Shown here piece after piece: positions 38,176 through 45,803 of a stretch of DNA of 60,234 bases. The number at the start of each line of letters is the position of its first letter. The stretch's first letter is position 1. The notes beneath the pieces were generated by a model. That model searched no databases. It was not told the DNA's origin and was given only the letters and a program-made list of their open reading frames with translations. A program made the translations under genes and the position numbers. Source of the DNA: Thioalkalivibrio sulfidiphilus (GTDB lineage: Bacteria > Pseudomonadota > Gammaproteobacteria > Ectothiorhodospirales > Ectothiorhodospiraceae); assembly GCF_000377945.1 (NCBI RefSeq), contig NZ_KB898941.1:1-60234 (forward strand), read 5' to 3'.

Positions 38176-39261
38176 TTACCCCCCGTACTCCATCCGCAGC
38201 CGCCCGCCCACGTTGCACAGCAGCTCGTAGCTGATGGTGCCGGCGGCGGCAGCGATCTCGTCCACGGGCAGGCCCTCGCCCCAGAGGGTCACGGCATCCC
38301 CCGGCGCGACGCCCGGCACTTCCGTCACGTCCACGCAGAGCATGTCCATGGACACGCGACCCATGAGCTCGCAGCGCCGGCCGCGCACCCGCACCGGCGT
38401 GCCGCTCGGCGCATGGCGCGGATAACCGTCGCCGTAGCCCATGGCCACCACCGCCATGGTGCGGGGTGACTTGCACACGTAGCTGCCGCCGTAGCCCACC
38501 GCATCCCCGGCCGCGAGCCGCTTGACCGCCACCACCGGTGCGCTCACGGTCATCACGGGCTTGAGATCCAGGGATTGCGCCTGCTCGCCGACCAGGGGCG
38601 AGGCGCCATAGAGCATGATGCCCGGACGCACCCAGTCCCGGCAGGCGGCAGGCATGCGAAGTACTGCGGCGGAATTGGCGATGCTGCGCTCACCGCTCAG
38701 ATCCGCGGTGGCGGCATCGAAGACCTGCAACTGCGCGTTGGTCTCGGGGCGCTCGGGCTCGTCGGCACAGGCGAGATGGGTCATGAGCCCGGGCACACCG
38801 GCCACCTGGGGCAGCGCGGCGACGCGCTTCTGCAGTGCGGCCGCCTCTGCGGGCGGCAGGCCCAGCCGGTGCATACCCGTGTCCAGCTTGAGCCACACCC
38901 GAAGCGGCGCGGGCAGCGCGGCCGATGCCAGCACGTCCAGCTGCCCGGCGCTGTGGATCACCGGCTGCACGTCACCCAGGCGGGCGGCCTCGATCAGCTG
39001 CCCCGCGTCCCGAAAGCCCTGCAGCACCACCAGGGGCAGCATCACGCCCGCCTCCCGCAGTACCCGGGCCTCGTCGATGCAGGAGAGGGCGAAGGCGTCG
39101 GCCTCGGCGGCGAGTGCCCGGGCCACGGCCACCATGCCATGACCGTAGGCCTCGGCCTTGATCACCGCCATGACACGACTGCGGGGGGCCGCCCGGCGGG
39201 CGGTGCGGAGGTTGTGACGCAGGGCGCTCAGGTCGATGCGGGCACGGGCCGCTCGCCTCAT
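38176..39261 (-). CDS. alr: Alanine racemase
   Basis: 361 residues (E. coli Alr 359). The PLP Lys is in AVIKAEAYGHGM, near the N-terminus as required, and the catalytic Tyr region is AVGYGGSYVCKSPRTMAVVA. MGYGDGYPRHAPSGTPVRVR and RVSMDMLCVDVTEVP are further family blocks. It makes D-alanine for peptidoglycan. The ATG overlaps the dnaB stop as ATGA, so it is the translationally coupled last gene of the rpsF-rpsR-DUF2232-rplI-dnaB-alr series, the same order as in Pseudomonas. Confidence 0.96.
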   Translation of the reverse strand: MRRAARARIDLSALRHNLRTARRAAPRSRVMAVIKAEAYGHGMVAVARALAAEADAFALSCIDEARVLREAGVMLPLVVLQGFRDAGQLIEAARLGDVQPVIHSAGQLDVLASAALPAPLRVWLKLDTGMHRLGLPPAEAAALQKRVAALPQVAGVPGLMTHLACADEPERPETNAQLQVFDAATADLSGERSIANSAAVLRMPAACRDWVRPGIMLYGASPLVGEQAQSLDLKPVMTVSAPVVAVKRLAAGDAVGYGGSYVCKSPRTMAVVAMGYGDGYPRHAPSGTPVRVRGRRCELMGRVSMDMLCVDVTEVPGVAPGDAVTLWGEGLPVDEIAAAAGTISYELLCNVGGRLRMEYGG

Positions 39262-40655
39262 GAGAAGGCCTCGCTGGAGTAGACCTCGGGCACGTAGTTC
39301 TCGAAGCGGGTGTACTGGCCCAGGAAGGTGAGCCGCACGGTGCCGATGGGACCGTTACGTTGCTTGGCGATGATGATCTCGGCGGTGCCCTTGTCGGGGC
39401 TCTCCGGGTTGTAGACCTCGTCCCGGTAGATGAAGCAGATGAGATCCGCATCCTGCTCGATGGCACCGGACTCGCGCAGGTCGGACATCACCGGGCGCTT
39501 GTTGGGCCGCTGTTCCAGGCCGCGGTTGAGCTGGGACAGCGCGATCACCGGCACGCTCAGTTCCTTGGCCAGGGCCTTCAGACCCCGGGAGATCTCGGAG
39601 ATCTCCGTGGTGCGGTTCTCGTTGCTGCCGGGCACCTGCATGAGCTGCAGGTAGTCGATCACGATCAGACCCAGCTTCTTGTGCTCGCGCATCAGGCGCC
39701 GGGCGCGGGCGCGCACTTCCGTGGGCGACAGGGCAGGGCTGTCGTCGATGTAGAGCTGCGCCTCGGAGAGCATGGACACGGCGCTGGTGAAGCGCGGCCA
39801 GTCTTCATCTTCAAGCCGCCCGGTGCGCAGGCGCTGCTGGTTGATGCGACCCATGGAGGACAGCAGACGCATGGACAGCTGCTCGCCGGGCATCTCCATG
39901 CTGAACACCGCCACCGGCGCCTGCTGCTTGAGGGCCGCGTACTCGGCGATGTTCATGGCAAAACTGGTCTTGCCCATGGACGGGCGCCCGGCCACGATCA
40001 CCAGGTCTCCGCCCTGCAGGCCGGAGGTCATCTCGTCGAACTCGCTGTAGCCGGTGGGCAGGCCGGTGATGGGATTGTCCCGCTCGTAGAGCATCTCGAT
40101 GTGCTCCACGGTGTTGCGCAGCAGTGCGCGCATGGAGCGGAAACCCTGCTGGGCGCGGGCGCCCTGCTCGGCAATCTCGAACACCTTCTGTTCGGCGGCA
40201 TCCAGCAGTTCACGGCTCTCGCGGCCCTCCGGGTTGAAGCCGGAATCGGCGATCTCGGTGCCCACGCTGATGAGCTGGCGCAGCACGGAGCGCTCGCGCA
40301 CGATGTCCGCGTAGGCGCGGATGTTGGCGGCGCTGGGCGTGTCCTTGGCCAGCAGGCCCAGGTAGGCGAGCCCGCCGGCATCATCCAGTTCTCCACGGGA
40401 CTCCAGGCGCTCGGACAGGGTCACCACGTCGAAGGGGCTGTTGCGCTCGGCCAGTTCACCGATGGCGCGGAAGATCAGGCGGTGGTCATGGCGGTAGAAG
40501 TCCGCCTCGGAGAGCCGGTCGGCCACCGCGTCCCAGGCCTCGTTGTCCAGCATCAGACCGCCCAGCACCGCCTGTTCGGCCTCCATGGAATGGGGGGGCA
40601 CCTTCAGGGACTCGGTACTGCCTCGCGGGGCGGAACTGCGCTGTGTTTCGGGCAT
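39258..40655 (-). CDS. dnaB: Replicative DNA helicase
   Basis: 465 residues (E. coli 471). The N-terminal helical domain (VPPHSMEAEQAVLGGLMLDN) is followed by the RecA-like motor: Walker A VAGRPSMGKTSFAMN, Walker B GLIVIDYLQLMQVPG, and SQLNRGLEQRPNKRPVMSDL with the sensor/arginine-finger region. DnaB forms the hexamer that unwinds the fork. No intein is present. It overlaps alr and lies downstream of rplI after a 221-bp gap containing the end of a mobile element and a hairpin, so it may partly be expressed independently of rplI. Confidence 0.97.
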   Translation of the reverse strand: MPETQRSSAPRGSTESLKVPPHSMEAEQAVLGGLMLDNEAWDAVADRLSEADFYRHDHRLIFRAIGELAERNSPFDVVTLSERLESRGELDDAGGLAYLGLLAKDTPSAANIRAYADIVRERSVLRQLISVGTEIADSGFNPEGRESRELLDAAEQKVFEIAEQGARAQQGFRSMRALLRNTVEHIEMLYERDNPITGLPTGYSEFDEMTSGLQGGDLVIVAGRPSMGKTSFAMNIAEYAALKQQAPVAVFSMEMPGEQLSMRLLSSMGRINQQRLRTGRLEDEDWPRFTSAVSMLSEAQLYIDDSPALSPTEVRARARRLMREHKKLGLIVIDYLQLMQVPGSNENRTTEISEISRGLKALAKELSVPVIALSQLNRGLEQRPNKRPVMSDLRESGAIEQDADLICFIYRDEVYNPESPDKGTAEIIIAKQRNGPIGTVRLTFLGQYTRFENYVPEVYSSEAFS

Positions 40656-40720
40656 GGGATCGAAGCGGCTGTGCGGGGAACACAGTATGCCTCAGGCAGG
40701 CGGGCGCCGCATCTAGCGCG

Positions 40721-40766
40721 CAGATCAGCGGCCGCAGTAGAAGGGTGGTGAGATATGCGGGCCAGG
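40721..40766. repeat. Solo terminal repeat of the element that also ends at 60123
   Basis: The sequence from CAGATCAGCGGCCGC through GTAGAAGGGTGGTGAGATAT to GCGGGCCAG matches, in reverse complement, the segment 60121-60164 almost base for base over about 45 bp. Only one end is present here, so this is a remnant of an insertion between rplI and dnaB. Confidence 0.7.
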
Positions 40767-40802
40767 ATCAAGCCGAACCGGCGGGTCGAACACACACGGC
40801 GA

Positions 40803-40832
40803 AGCCCGCCCGGATCTGCGTCCGGACGGGCT
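40803..40832 (-). terminator. Hairpin downstream of rplI
   Basis: AGCCCGtCCGGA and TCCGGgCGGGCT (minus strand) form a 12-bp stem with one G-T pair and a 6-nt loop, 45-75 bp after the rplI stop. No T tract; probably an attenuating or stabilising hairpin. Confidence 0.45.
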
Positions 40833-40876
40833 ACGCCAGTGAGCGGAGACGCCCGGCATGACCGGGCGCGGCCTGC

Positions 40877-41329
40877 TTACTGCTCGGCGACCACCACCAC
40901 CTTCACGGTGGCGTTGACGTCGGTGTGCAGGTGCAGCTCGATGTCGTACTCGCCGGTCTGGCGGATCGGACCCAGGGGCATGCGCACCTCACGCTTCTCC
41001 ACTTCCACGCCGGCGGCCGTCACGGCCTCGGCGATGTCGTGGGTACCCACGGAGCCGAACAGCTTGCCCTCACCGCCGGACTTGGAGGCGATGGTCACGG
41101 GCTCCAGGGCCTCGAGCTTGGCGCGACGGGCCTCGGCGGCGGCCAGGGCCTCGGCGGCGGCCTTCTCGAGCTCCGCGCGGCGGGCCTCGAACTCGGCGAT
41201 GTTTTCGGCGGTGGCGTACTTGGCCTTGCCCTGGGGCACCAGGTAGTTACGCGCATAACCGTCGCGCACACGCACCTTGTCGCCCAGGTTGCCCAGGTTT
41301 TCCACCTTCGTAAGCAGGATCACTTCCAT
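40877..41329 (-). CDS. rplI: 50S ribosomal protein L9
   Basis: 150 residues. The N-terminal rRNA-binding domain [20 protein letters not shown] then [16 protein letters not shown] carries the L9 signature. A long connecting helix rich in Ala/Glu follows ([20 protein letters not shown]), then the C-terminal domain. L9 sits near the L1 stalk and helps restrain frameshifting. It is part of the rpsF operon. Confidence 0.97.
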   Translation of the reverse strand: MEVILLTKVENLGNLGDKVRVRDGYARNYLVPQGKAKYATAENIAEFEARRAELEKAAAEALAAAEARRAKLEALEPVTIASKSGGEGKLFGSVGTHDIAEAVTAAGVEVEKREVRMPLGPIRQTGEYDIELHLHTDVNATVKVVVVAEQ

Positions 41330-41390
41330 CTTCGTTTACCTTCGTCGTTGACGATGATTCAAGTTTATCGATGCGCTGTCCGCCGGCGGC

Positions 41391-42287
41391 TCATGCCTTG
41401 CGGGCGAAGCGGGCGCGGAAATCCGCCACGCTGTCGATGGCCCCGAAGGCCGACAGCATGATCATCACCTGCGGCAGGGCGATGACCATCAGCACGTACA
41501 TGCCCACCAGCCAGAACTTGTGCATCTCCAGCTGCCGGGTCAGGCCGTGGACCAGCGCAATGCCCTGGAGAAAGAACACCACCAGGAACACCAGGCTCAG
41601 CTCGATCAGGAGGGTGGACTGGGTCATCCAGGCCCCCAGCATCAGCCCCGCCAGCACCAGGGCCGGTACCCGACCCAGCTGCAGCCGCTGGAACTCGTCG
41701 GCGAAACCACCCGGGTTGTACAGCTGCGCCTGCCAGTAGCGCGCCAGCACCAGCGCCAGGGCCAGGCTCATCAGCAGGGCCGCGGCCAGCATGCCGGTCA
41801 TGAGCGGCGCCGCCTGGCGCAGGGCCTCGTCCAGGTCCGCCGCCGAGGTGCCCGACTGCTGGAACACGGGGCCCAGGATCTGGTGCAGGGTCTGCACCCA
41901 CATCTCGGTCACGTCCGGCACCGAGGCGTGCACCAGCAGGATGCCACCGCAGGCCACCGCCACGCCGGCGAGCAGGCTCGCGGGCCAGGACACGGTCTGG
42001 CGCAGCAGGTGGGCCAGCAGCAGCATGGGCAGCCACTGCACCGCGCCGAGCATGAAACCCACCGCTGGCTGCACGCCGCTCACCCACACCAGGCCTGCCA
42101 ACAGGGCCGAGGCCATCAGCAGCACCCAGAGACCCTGCAGGGTACCCAGGCGCAGGGCGACCAGGGCCACCGCAGCGCTGGCCACCAGCCCCAGGGGCGG
42201 GATGATCAGACCCGCGGCGCCGAACCCGGCCACGGTCGTCACCGCCCGCAGCCGGCCCTGCATGATGAACGATGCCAGCGCTTTCAT
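41391..42287 (-). CDS. DUF2232 multi-pass membrane protein (YybS-like)
   Basis: 298 residues with about eight hydrophobic segments (for example GLIIPPLGLVASAAVALVAL, FMLGAVQWLPMLLLAHLL and LVLAGLMLGAWMTQSTLLIE). The C-terminal part LVFLVVFFLQGIALVHGL then FWLVGMYVLMVIALPQVMIM is the most conserved part of the family. The function is unknown. It occupies the same slot between rpsR and rplI as in Pseudomonas, a persistent gene order that suggests a link to translation or membrane biogenesis. Inner membrane is expected. Confidence 0.88.
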   Translation of the reverse strand: MKALASFIMQGRLRAVTTVAGFGAAGLIIPPLGLVASAAVALVALRLGTLQGLWVLLMASALLAGLVWVSGVQPAVGFMLGAVQWLPMLLLAHLLRQTVSWPASLLAGVAVACGGILLVHASVPDVTEMWVQTLHQILGPVFQQSGTSAADLDEALRQAAPLMTGMLAAALLMSLALALVLARYWQAQLYNPGGFADEFQRLQLGRVPALVLAGLMLGAWMTQSTLLIELSLVFLVVFFLQGIALVHGLTRQLEMHKFWLVGMYVLMVIALPQVMIMLSAFGAIDSVADFRARFARKA

Positions 42288-42333
42288 GGGCAGCCCGCCC
42301 GCCCACCCTCACGGGCGAGCGGGCATCAGCGGA

Positions 42334-42558
42334 TCAATGGTTGTCGCAGTAGGGCAGCAGGGCCAGGTAGCGGGCACGCTTCACGGCGGTGGCCAGCTGG
42401 CGCTGGTAGCGCGCGCTGGTGCCGGTGATGCGGCTCGGTACGATCTTGCCCGTCTCGGTGATGTAGTTCTTCAGGGTGTTGAGATCCTTGTAGTCGATGA
42501 ACTCGACACCCTCGGCGGTGAACCGGCAGTACTTGCGGCGGCGGAAGAAACGGCTCAT
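42334..42558 (-). CDS. rpsR: 30S ribosomal protein S18
   Basis: 74 residues (E. coli 75). [20 protein letters not shown] and [20 protein letters not shown] are diagnostic. S18 binds with S6 to the platform of the small subunit. It follows rpsF by 34 bp. Confidence 0.98.
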   Translation of the reverse strand: MSRFFRRRKYCRFTAEGVEFIDYKDLNTLKNYITETGKIVPSRITGTSARYQRQLATAVKRARYLALLPYCDNH

Positions 42559-42592
42559 GGCTTATTCCTCTAGGGGATTCTGTGGAAGGGGA

Positions 42593-43009
42593 TCAGTCGG
42601 CGGAGGCGCGACGATCGTCTTCGTCGTCATCGCCATCGTCGTCGCTGTCATCCCGGGCACGGCGGGCGGAGGAGTCGCTGTCGTCCTCTTCGCGGCCCTT
42701 GGCGAGCGGGGAGGCCTCGGTGAAGGCGCGCTCCATGAGCATCACCATGTGGCGGATCACCGCGTCGTTGAAACGGAAGGCGCTGACCAGTTCTGCCAGG
42801 GCAGCCTCGCCGCACTCCACGTTCATGAGCACGTAGTGGGCCTTGTGGATCTTGTTGATGGGGTAGGCCAGCTGACGGCGACCCCAGTCTTCCAGCCGGT
42901 GGATCTTGCCGCCGTCGCCCTCGATGAGGCCGCGGTAGCGTTCGATCATGGCGGAGACCTGTTCGCTCTGGTCCGGATGGACCATGAACACGATTTCATA
43001 ATGACGCAT
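42593..43009 (-). CDS. rpsF: 30S ribosomal protein S6 with acidic tail
   Basis: 138 residues. [18 protein letters not shown] and [15 protein letters not shown] are S6 hallmarks. After about residue 100 comes a low-complexity acidic and serine-rich tail ([15 protein letters not shown]). In E. coli an S6 tail receives extra glutamates by RimK; this tail is longer and Asp-rich instead. AAGGAG precedes the ATG, and a good promoter lies about 90 bp upstream. First gene of the conserved operon. Confidence 0.96.
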   Translation of the reverse strand: MRHYEIVFMVHPDQSEQVSAMIERYRGLIEGDGGKIHRLEDWGRRQLAYPINKIHKAHYVLMNVECGEAALAELVSAFRFNDAVIRHMVMLMERAFTEASPLAKGREEDDSDSSARRARDDSDDDGDDDEDDRRASAD

Positions 43010-43095
43010 TGCCAGAACTCCTTACGGATATAAAGCCTCCCGGACCATCCGGTGAGGCAAGGAGAATTCCCGGGCTGGGCCCGGAAAAGCCGACA

Positions 43096-43124
43096 ATCAT
43101 AGCCGCTGGGGTGATCAGGCGCAA
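43096..43124 (-). promoter_or_regulatory. rpsF: Promoter of the rpsF operon
   Basis: On the minus strand TTGCGC (43119-43124), a 17-bp spacer and a perfect TATGAT (43096-43101). The transcript would start about 80 nt upstream of rpsF, enough for an S6:S18-type autoregulatory leader, which I could not confirm. Confidence 0.65.
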
Positions 43125-43173
43125 CGCACAATCCTGAAAACCAACGTCTCCCGGTGAGAAAAGGCGCTCAGGA

Positions 43174-43435
43174 CTAGCCCGCACATCCCACCGGTCGGAC
43201 ACCGGCGGGCGCGTAACAGGGTGAAACGTAGGTGGAATACACCGAAAAGGTCGGCAACCTCAGCATGACAGTCTGTTCCCGCCGGTGTCCTATCGCGGTT
43301 CAGGCTCGTCTTCGCGCCCGCAGGCTTGCTCTTCACTCAACCCATAGCTATTGCTATGGGTTTCGCTCCAGAGCGGCGCCTACAGGCACGAATCCTTCGC
43401 CTGCTCCCGCGATCCCGGTGAGATATGCGGGCTAG
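43174..43435. mobile_element. 262-bp MITE-like element with 21-bp terminal inverted repeats
   Basis: The left end begins CTAGCCCGCACATCCCACC and the right end finishes GGTGAGATATGCGGGCTAG. The two 21-bp ends match at 19 positions as inverted repeats. CTAG at each outer border could be a 4-bp target duplication. The interior encodes no convincing protein and holds a perfect 10-bp hairpin (AACCCATAGC...GCTATGGGTT, 43339-43362). The same terminal sequence occurs at 40721-40766 and 60121-60164. It lies between the rpsF promoter and vapB, at the border of the accessory region. Confidence 0.7.
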
Positions 43436-43498
43436 CGCAACTGCCAGGAGGGAATGGCGTCCGCGCCCCTGTCCCGCGTCGCAATGCTTGATGCCCCC

Positions 43499-43527
43499 TT
43501 GACTGTTCGACCCACTCCACCTAGATT
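43499..43527 (+). promoter_or_regulatory. Promoter of the vapBC module
   Basis: TTGACT (43499-43504), a 17-bp spacer and TAGATT (43522-43527), ending 36 bp before the vapB start. An imperfect dyad GATTCT...AGAATC (43525-43557) overlaps the start region and could be the antitoxin operator. Confidence 0.6.
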
Positions 43528-43562
43528 CTTACTCATTAACAATCGATCCGAGAATCGTAAAA

Positions 43563-43772
43563 ATGTATGCCACAACGCTCTCCAGCAAGTTCCAGATGTC
43601 CATCCCCAAAGGGATACGCGAGTCGATGGGCCTGCAACCGGGCCAGCGCTTTGCCGTCATCGCCAAGGGCACCACCATCGAACTGGTCCCCATTGGCGAG
43701 ATTGCGAAGGCACGAGGCCGGCTCAGGGGCGCAAATACGCAGGACTACCGGGACCGCAAGGATCGCGTCTGA
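43563..43772 (+). CDS. vapB: VapB-type antitoxin (AbrB/SpoVT domain)
   Basis: 69 residues. MYATTLSSKFQMSIPKGIRE then SMGLQPGQRFAVIAKG is a swapped-hairpin AbrB-type DNA-binding domain, usual for VapB/MazE antitoxins. The remaining C-terminal part would wrap the toxin. It should both repress its own promoter and neutralise the adjacent PIN nuclease. Its stop overlaps the toxin ATG by one base (TGATG). Confidence 0.9.
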   Translation: MYATTLSSKFQMSIPKGIRESMGLQPGQRFAVIAKGTTIELVPIGEIAKARGRLRGANTQDYRDRKDRV

Positions 43773-44149
43773 TGCCGGCACTGGTCGACACCTGCGGCTG
43801 GATCGAATGGCTGACGGATGGCGAGCTGGCCGATCAGTTTGCGCCACACCTTATGCGGCCCGAGGAGGTCGTAGTGCCGACGGCCATCCAGTTTGAACTG
43901 TACAAGTGGGTCAAGCGGGAAAGGGATGAAGTCACAGCACTGGAAATCATCGCCCTGACCGAGCAGTGTCATATCGTGTCGCTCGACACCGCCACCGCCC
44001 TGCTGGCCGCGGACCTCTCCCTGGCCCACCGCCTGTCATTTGCCGACGCCCTGATCTATGCCACGGCACAGCGCCACGGCGCTACGCTGACCACATCGGA
44101 CGACCATTTTGAAGACCTGCCAGGGGTTGAGTTTTACCGGAAGGACTGA
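43772..44149 (+). CDS. vapC: VapC-type toxin (PIN-domain ribonuclease)
   Basis: 125 residues, standard PIN size. The acidic active-site residues are in place: Asp6 (ALVDTCGW), Glu42 (FELYKWVKRE), Asp92 (SFADALIYATA) and Asp110/111 (TTSDDHFEDLPG). VapC toxins are Mg-dependent endoribonucleases, often of tRNA or rRNA. It overlaps the antitoxin stop, giving coupled synthesis. The module sits at the edge of the accessory region; whether it is active cannot be judged from sequence, but it is intact. Confidence 0.92.
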   Translation: MPALVDTCGWIEWLTDGELADQFAPHLMRPEEVVVPTAIQFELYKWVKRERDEVTALEIIALTEQCHIVSLDTATALLAADLSLAHRLSFADALIYATAQRHGATLTTSDDHFEDLPGVEFYRKD

Positions 44150-44171
44150 AAATGCGGGTGACCGTTGAGAA

Positions 44172-44711
44172 TCATTTCTCACCGACCCCAGTTGTTTCGC
44201 GCTGGACATGCAGATGGTATTTCGCCCTGTCCGGGATCACGTTCCTGATACCCCCTCGGGGATCCTCCACGTCACCCTGGAAGCGCGGCAGCAGGATCAC
44301 GTGGAGGTGGTCGATACTGCGACCCGCCGCCCGGCCATCGTTGTTGCCCACGGTGTAGGCATCGGGCCGCTTGCCCAGGAACGGGAGCTTCAAGACGTTT
44401 TCGATGTGGCCCTTGGGACGATCGCGCAGGTCGGGACGATTGAGCATATCCCGGTACAGCGCGGCCATATCGGTCGATTCGATCACCCGCCGCGCGCCGT
44501 GGATCGCGTCAAAGTAATCCGCCTGCTCGTATTCATCGAGCTCGAACAGCGAGACCACGTGCCGACGCGGGATGACAAGCGTATGCCCCGGATTGACGGG
44601 GTTGGTGTCGAAGGCGACCACGAACGAACGGTTCTCATAAATGATCGGGTCGGCCAGGCCGGCGGCAATGCGGCAGAAGTGACAGTTGTGAGTGGGCGGG
44701 GAGCTGGTCAT
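44172..44711 (-). CDS. HIT-family nucleotide hydrolase/transferase, altered triad
   Basis: 179 residues. The start CHFCRIAAGLADPIIYENR and PVNPGHTLVIPRRHVVSLFE are typical of HIT proteins. The histidine-triad segment reads DHLHVILLPRFQGD: the first two His, including the expected nucleophile, are kept, but the third is Ile (normally H-x-H-x-H). A stretch of about 35 residues with RDRPKGHIENVLKL precedes the triad, longer than in Hint proteins. Substrate unknown; reduced or changed activity is possible. The gene is convergent with vapC (22 bp apart) and its upstream side abuts a RAYT-derived mini-element. Confidence 0.85.
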   Translation of the reverse strand: MTSSPPTHNCHFCRIAAGLADPIIYENRSFVVAFDTNPVNPGHTLVIPRRHVVSLFELDEYEQADYFDAIHGARRVIESTDMAALYRDMLNRPDLRDRPKGHIENVLKLPFLGKRPDAYTVGNNDGRAAGRSIDHLHVILLPRFQGDVEDPRGGIRNVIPDRAKYHLHVQRETTGVGEK

Positions 44712-44720
44712 GGTGGGGTT

Positions 44721-44857
44721 CCGGGGACAGTTTACCTATTTCTTTTCCCGACGAGCCTTACGTCAGGGGCATTTCGGTGCCAATGATTTTCCGGTAAGTG
44801 CTTCGAGCTGTTCTACCATGACTGTGGGCCGCTGAGTAATGGGGATACTGTCCCCGG
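44721..44857. mobile_element. 137-bp RAYT-derived mini-element with 11-bp terminal repeats
   Basis: CCGGGGACAGT (44721-44731) and ACTGTCCCCGG (44847-44857) are perfect 11-bp inverted ends. Most of the interior (44736-44816, minus strand) is the last 27 codons of a REP-associated transposase gene closely related to the one at 45804-46352. It looks like an internally deleted, non-autonomous derivative. No partner copy is in the window. Confidence 0.7.
44736..44816 (-). pseudogene. Decayed 3' end of a RAYT gene
   Basis: Translation on the minus strand gives VEQLEALTGKSLAPKCP, a premature TGA, then RKARREKK and the stop. The nearby full gene ends VEQLEALTGKSLAPKRPG then RKARRETQ. The similarity continues about 10 bp past the stop codon. 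Confidence 0.85.
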
Positions 44858-44869
44858 CCCCTCGCCGGA

Positions 44870-45367
44870 TCACTCGACCCAGCGGCGGGCATCCTTGAGC
44901 AGCAGCAAGAGTTGCTGCTCACGCAGCGGTGAGGCAATGAAGCCAAAGCGGGTATAGAACCTCGCTGCTTGCTCATCGATGGGGTGGGTCAGCATCGCCC
45001 GGATGCCGGCCTGCTCGGCAATCAGCAGGGTGCGGCGGATGGCATCCTGTAACAGACCGATGCCGATCCCTAGGCCCTGGTCCTGCCGACCGACGGCCAG
45101 ACGGGAAAGGATCACGACGGGGATCGGATACTGTCCCATGCCCTTGCGAATGCGCTCTGGCGCATCGAGCGCGTCGACCTGGCCGACGGTCAGGCTGAAA
45201 TAACCGGCGACCCGATCGTCTTCGCTGACGACGAAGGTCTTGGCGGAGCCGCTGCCTTGCGCCTGTCGGGCATGGCGCACCAGCCAGTCATTGAGCGTCG
45301 GTTTGCCGCAATCAAAACCTTCGATCCGATGCTGTGGCCCAAGGGGTTCCGGGCCACTCAAGCTCAT
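44870..45367 (-). CDS. tacT: TacT-type GNAT toxin
   Basis: 165 residues from the ATG at 45367. It is a GNAT acetyltransferase of the toxin class, with the acetyl-CoA loop QDQGLGIGIGLLQDAIRR and the start PLGPQHRIEGFDCGKPTLND then WLVRHARQAQ typical for TacT/AtaT partners of DUF1778 proteins. Such toxins acetylate the amino acid on charged tRNAs and block translation. IDEQAARFYTRFGFIASP carries the conserved Tyr near the active site. The start is fixed by the ATGA overlap with the antitoxin gene; a longer start at 45379 is less likely. Confidence 0.92.
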   Translation of the reverse strand: MSLSGPEPLGPQHRIEGFDCGKPTLNDWLVRHARQAQGSGSAKTFVVSEDDRVAGYFSLTVGQVDALDAPERIRKGMGQYPIPVVILSRLAVGRQDQGLGIGIGLLQDAIRRTLLIAEQAGIRAMLTHPIDEQAARFYTRFGFIASPLREQQLLLLLKDARRWVE

Positions 45368-45654
45368 GCCTTGTCCCAAGGGGCCTTCCGCGAGAAAAGA
45401 TCGCGCAGCCCCTCGTTGGCCTGTTCGGGACGTTCCAGCAGATCCATCAGGGCCTGGTACTGGCTTCCCGAGACCATGAACAAGCGTTGGTCGAGCAGGG
45501 TTTGCTCGGCGGCCTGGCAGGCGCTGTCGAGAATGAAATCCGTCAGCGACTTGTGCGCCACGTCGGCGGCGCGGCGCAGGACAGCTTCCTGCTCGGGCGT
45601 GGCACGCAATCCCAGGCGGGCGGAACGCGTCGCTGAAGGGGTAGTGGTAGCCAT
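45364..45654 (-). CDS. tacA: TacA-type DUF1778 antitoxin
   Basis: 96 residues. The N-terminal ribbon-helix-helix part (RLGLRATPEQEAVLRRAADV then AHKSLTDFILDSA) is the DUF1778 signature, and the C-terminal part with DLFSRKAPWDKA would occupy the toxin active site. It overlaps the toxin ATG by four bases. A perfect CAATGT/ACATTG dyad sits about 30 bp upstream and is the likely operator for the TacAT complex. Confidence 0.92.
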   Translation of the reverse strand: MATTTPSATRSARLGLRATPEQEAVLRRAADVAHKSLTDFILDSACQAAEQTLLDQRLFMVSGSQYQALMDLLERPEQANEGLRDLFSRKAPWDKA

Positions 45655-45685
45655 GGTTGATCTCCCGGCGTTAGCGCAATTGACG

Positions 45686-45701
45686 CAATGTTAGTACATT
45701 G
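45686..45701. promoter_or_regulatory. Candidate TacAT operator
   Basis: CAATGT-TAGT-ACATTG (45686-45701) is a perfect 6-bp dyad with a 4-bp spacer, 31 bp upstream of the tacA start. Short palindromes of this form are typical ribbon-helix-helix targets. Confidence 0.6.
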
Positions 45702-45803
45702 GCCGAACGCCGTCCAGTTTGGCATGATGACTGGTGGTTATGCCTGACCACGAAAAGTCCGCGCCAAGCCCATGTTAATAATGGAATTCTTGGAGCAGTA
45801 TAC

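Noticed and set aside
43563-44149. Island genes 43563-46352 considered as an anti-phage defence island
   Set aside because: VapBC, TacAT and a HIT protein next to transposase pieces suit accumulation of small mobile modules. No restriction, CBASS, retron reverse transcriptase or other defence effector was found.
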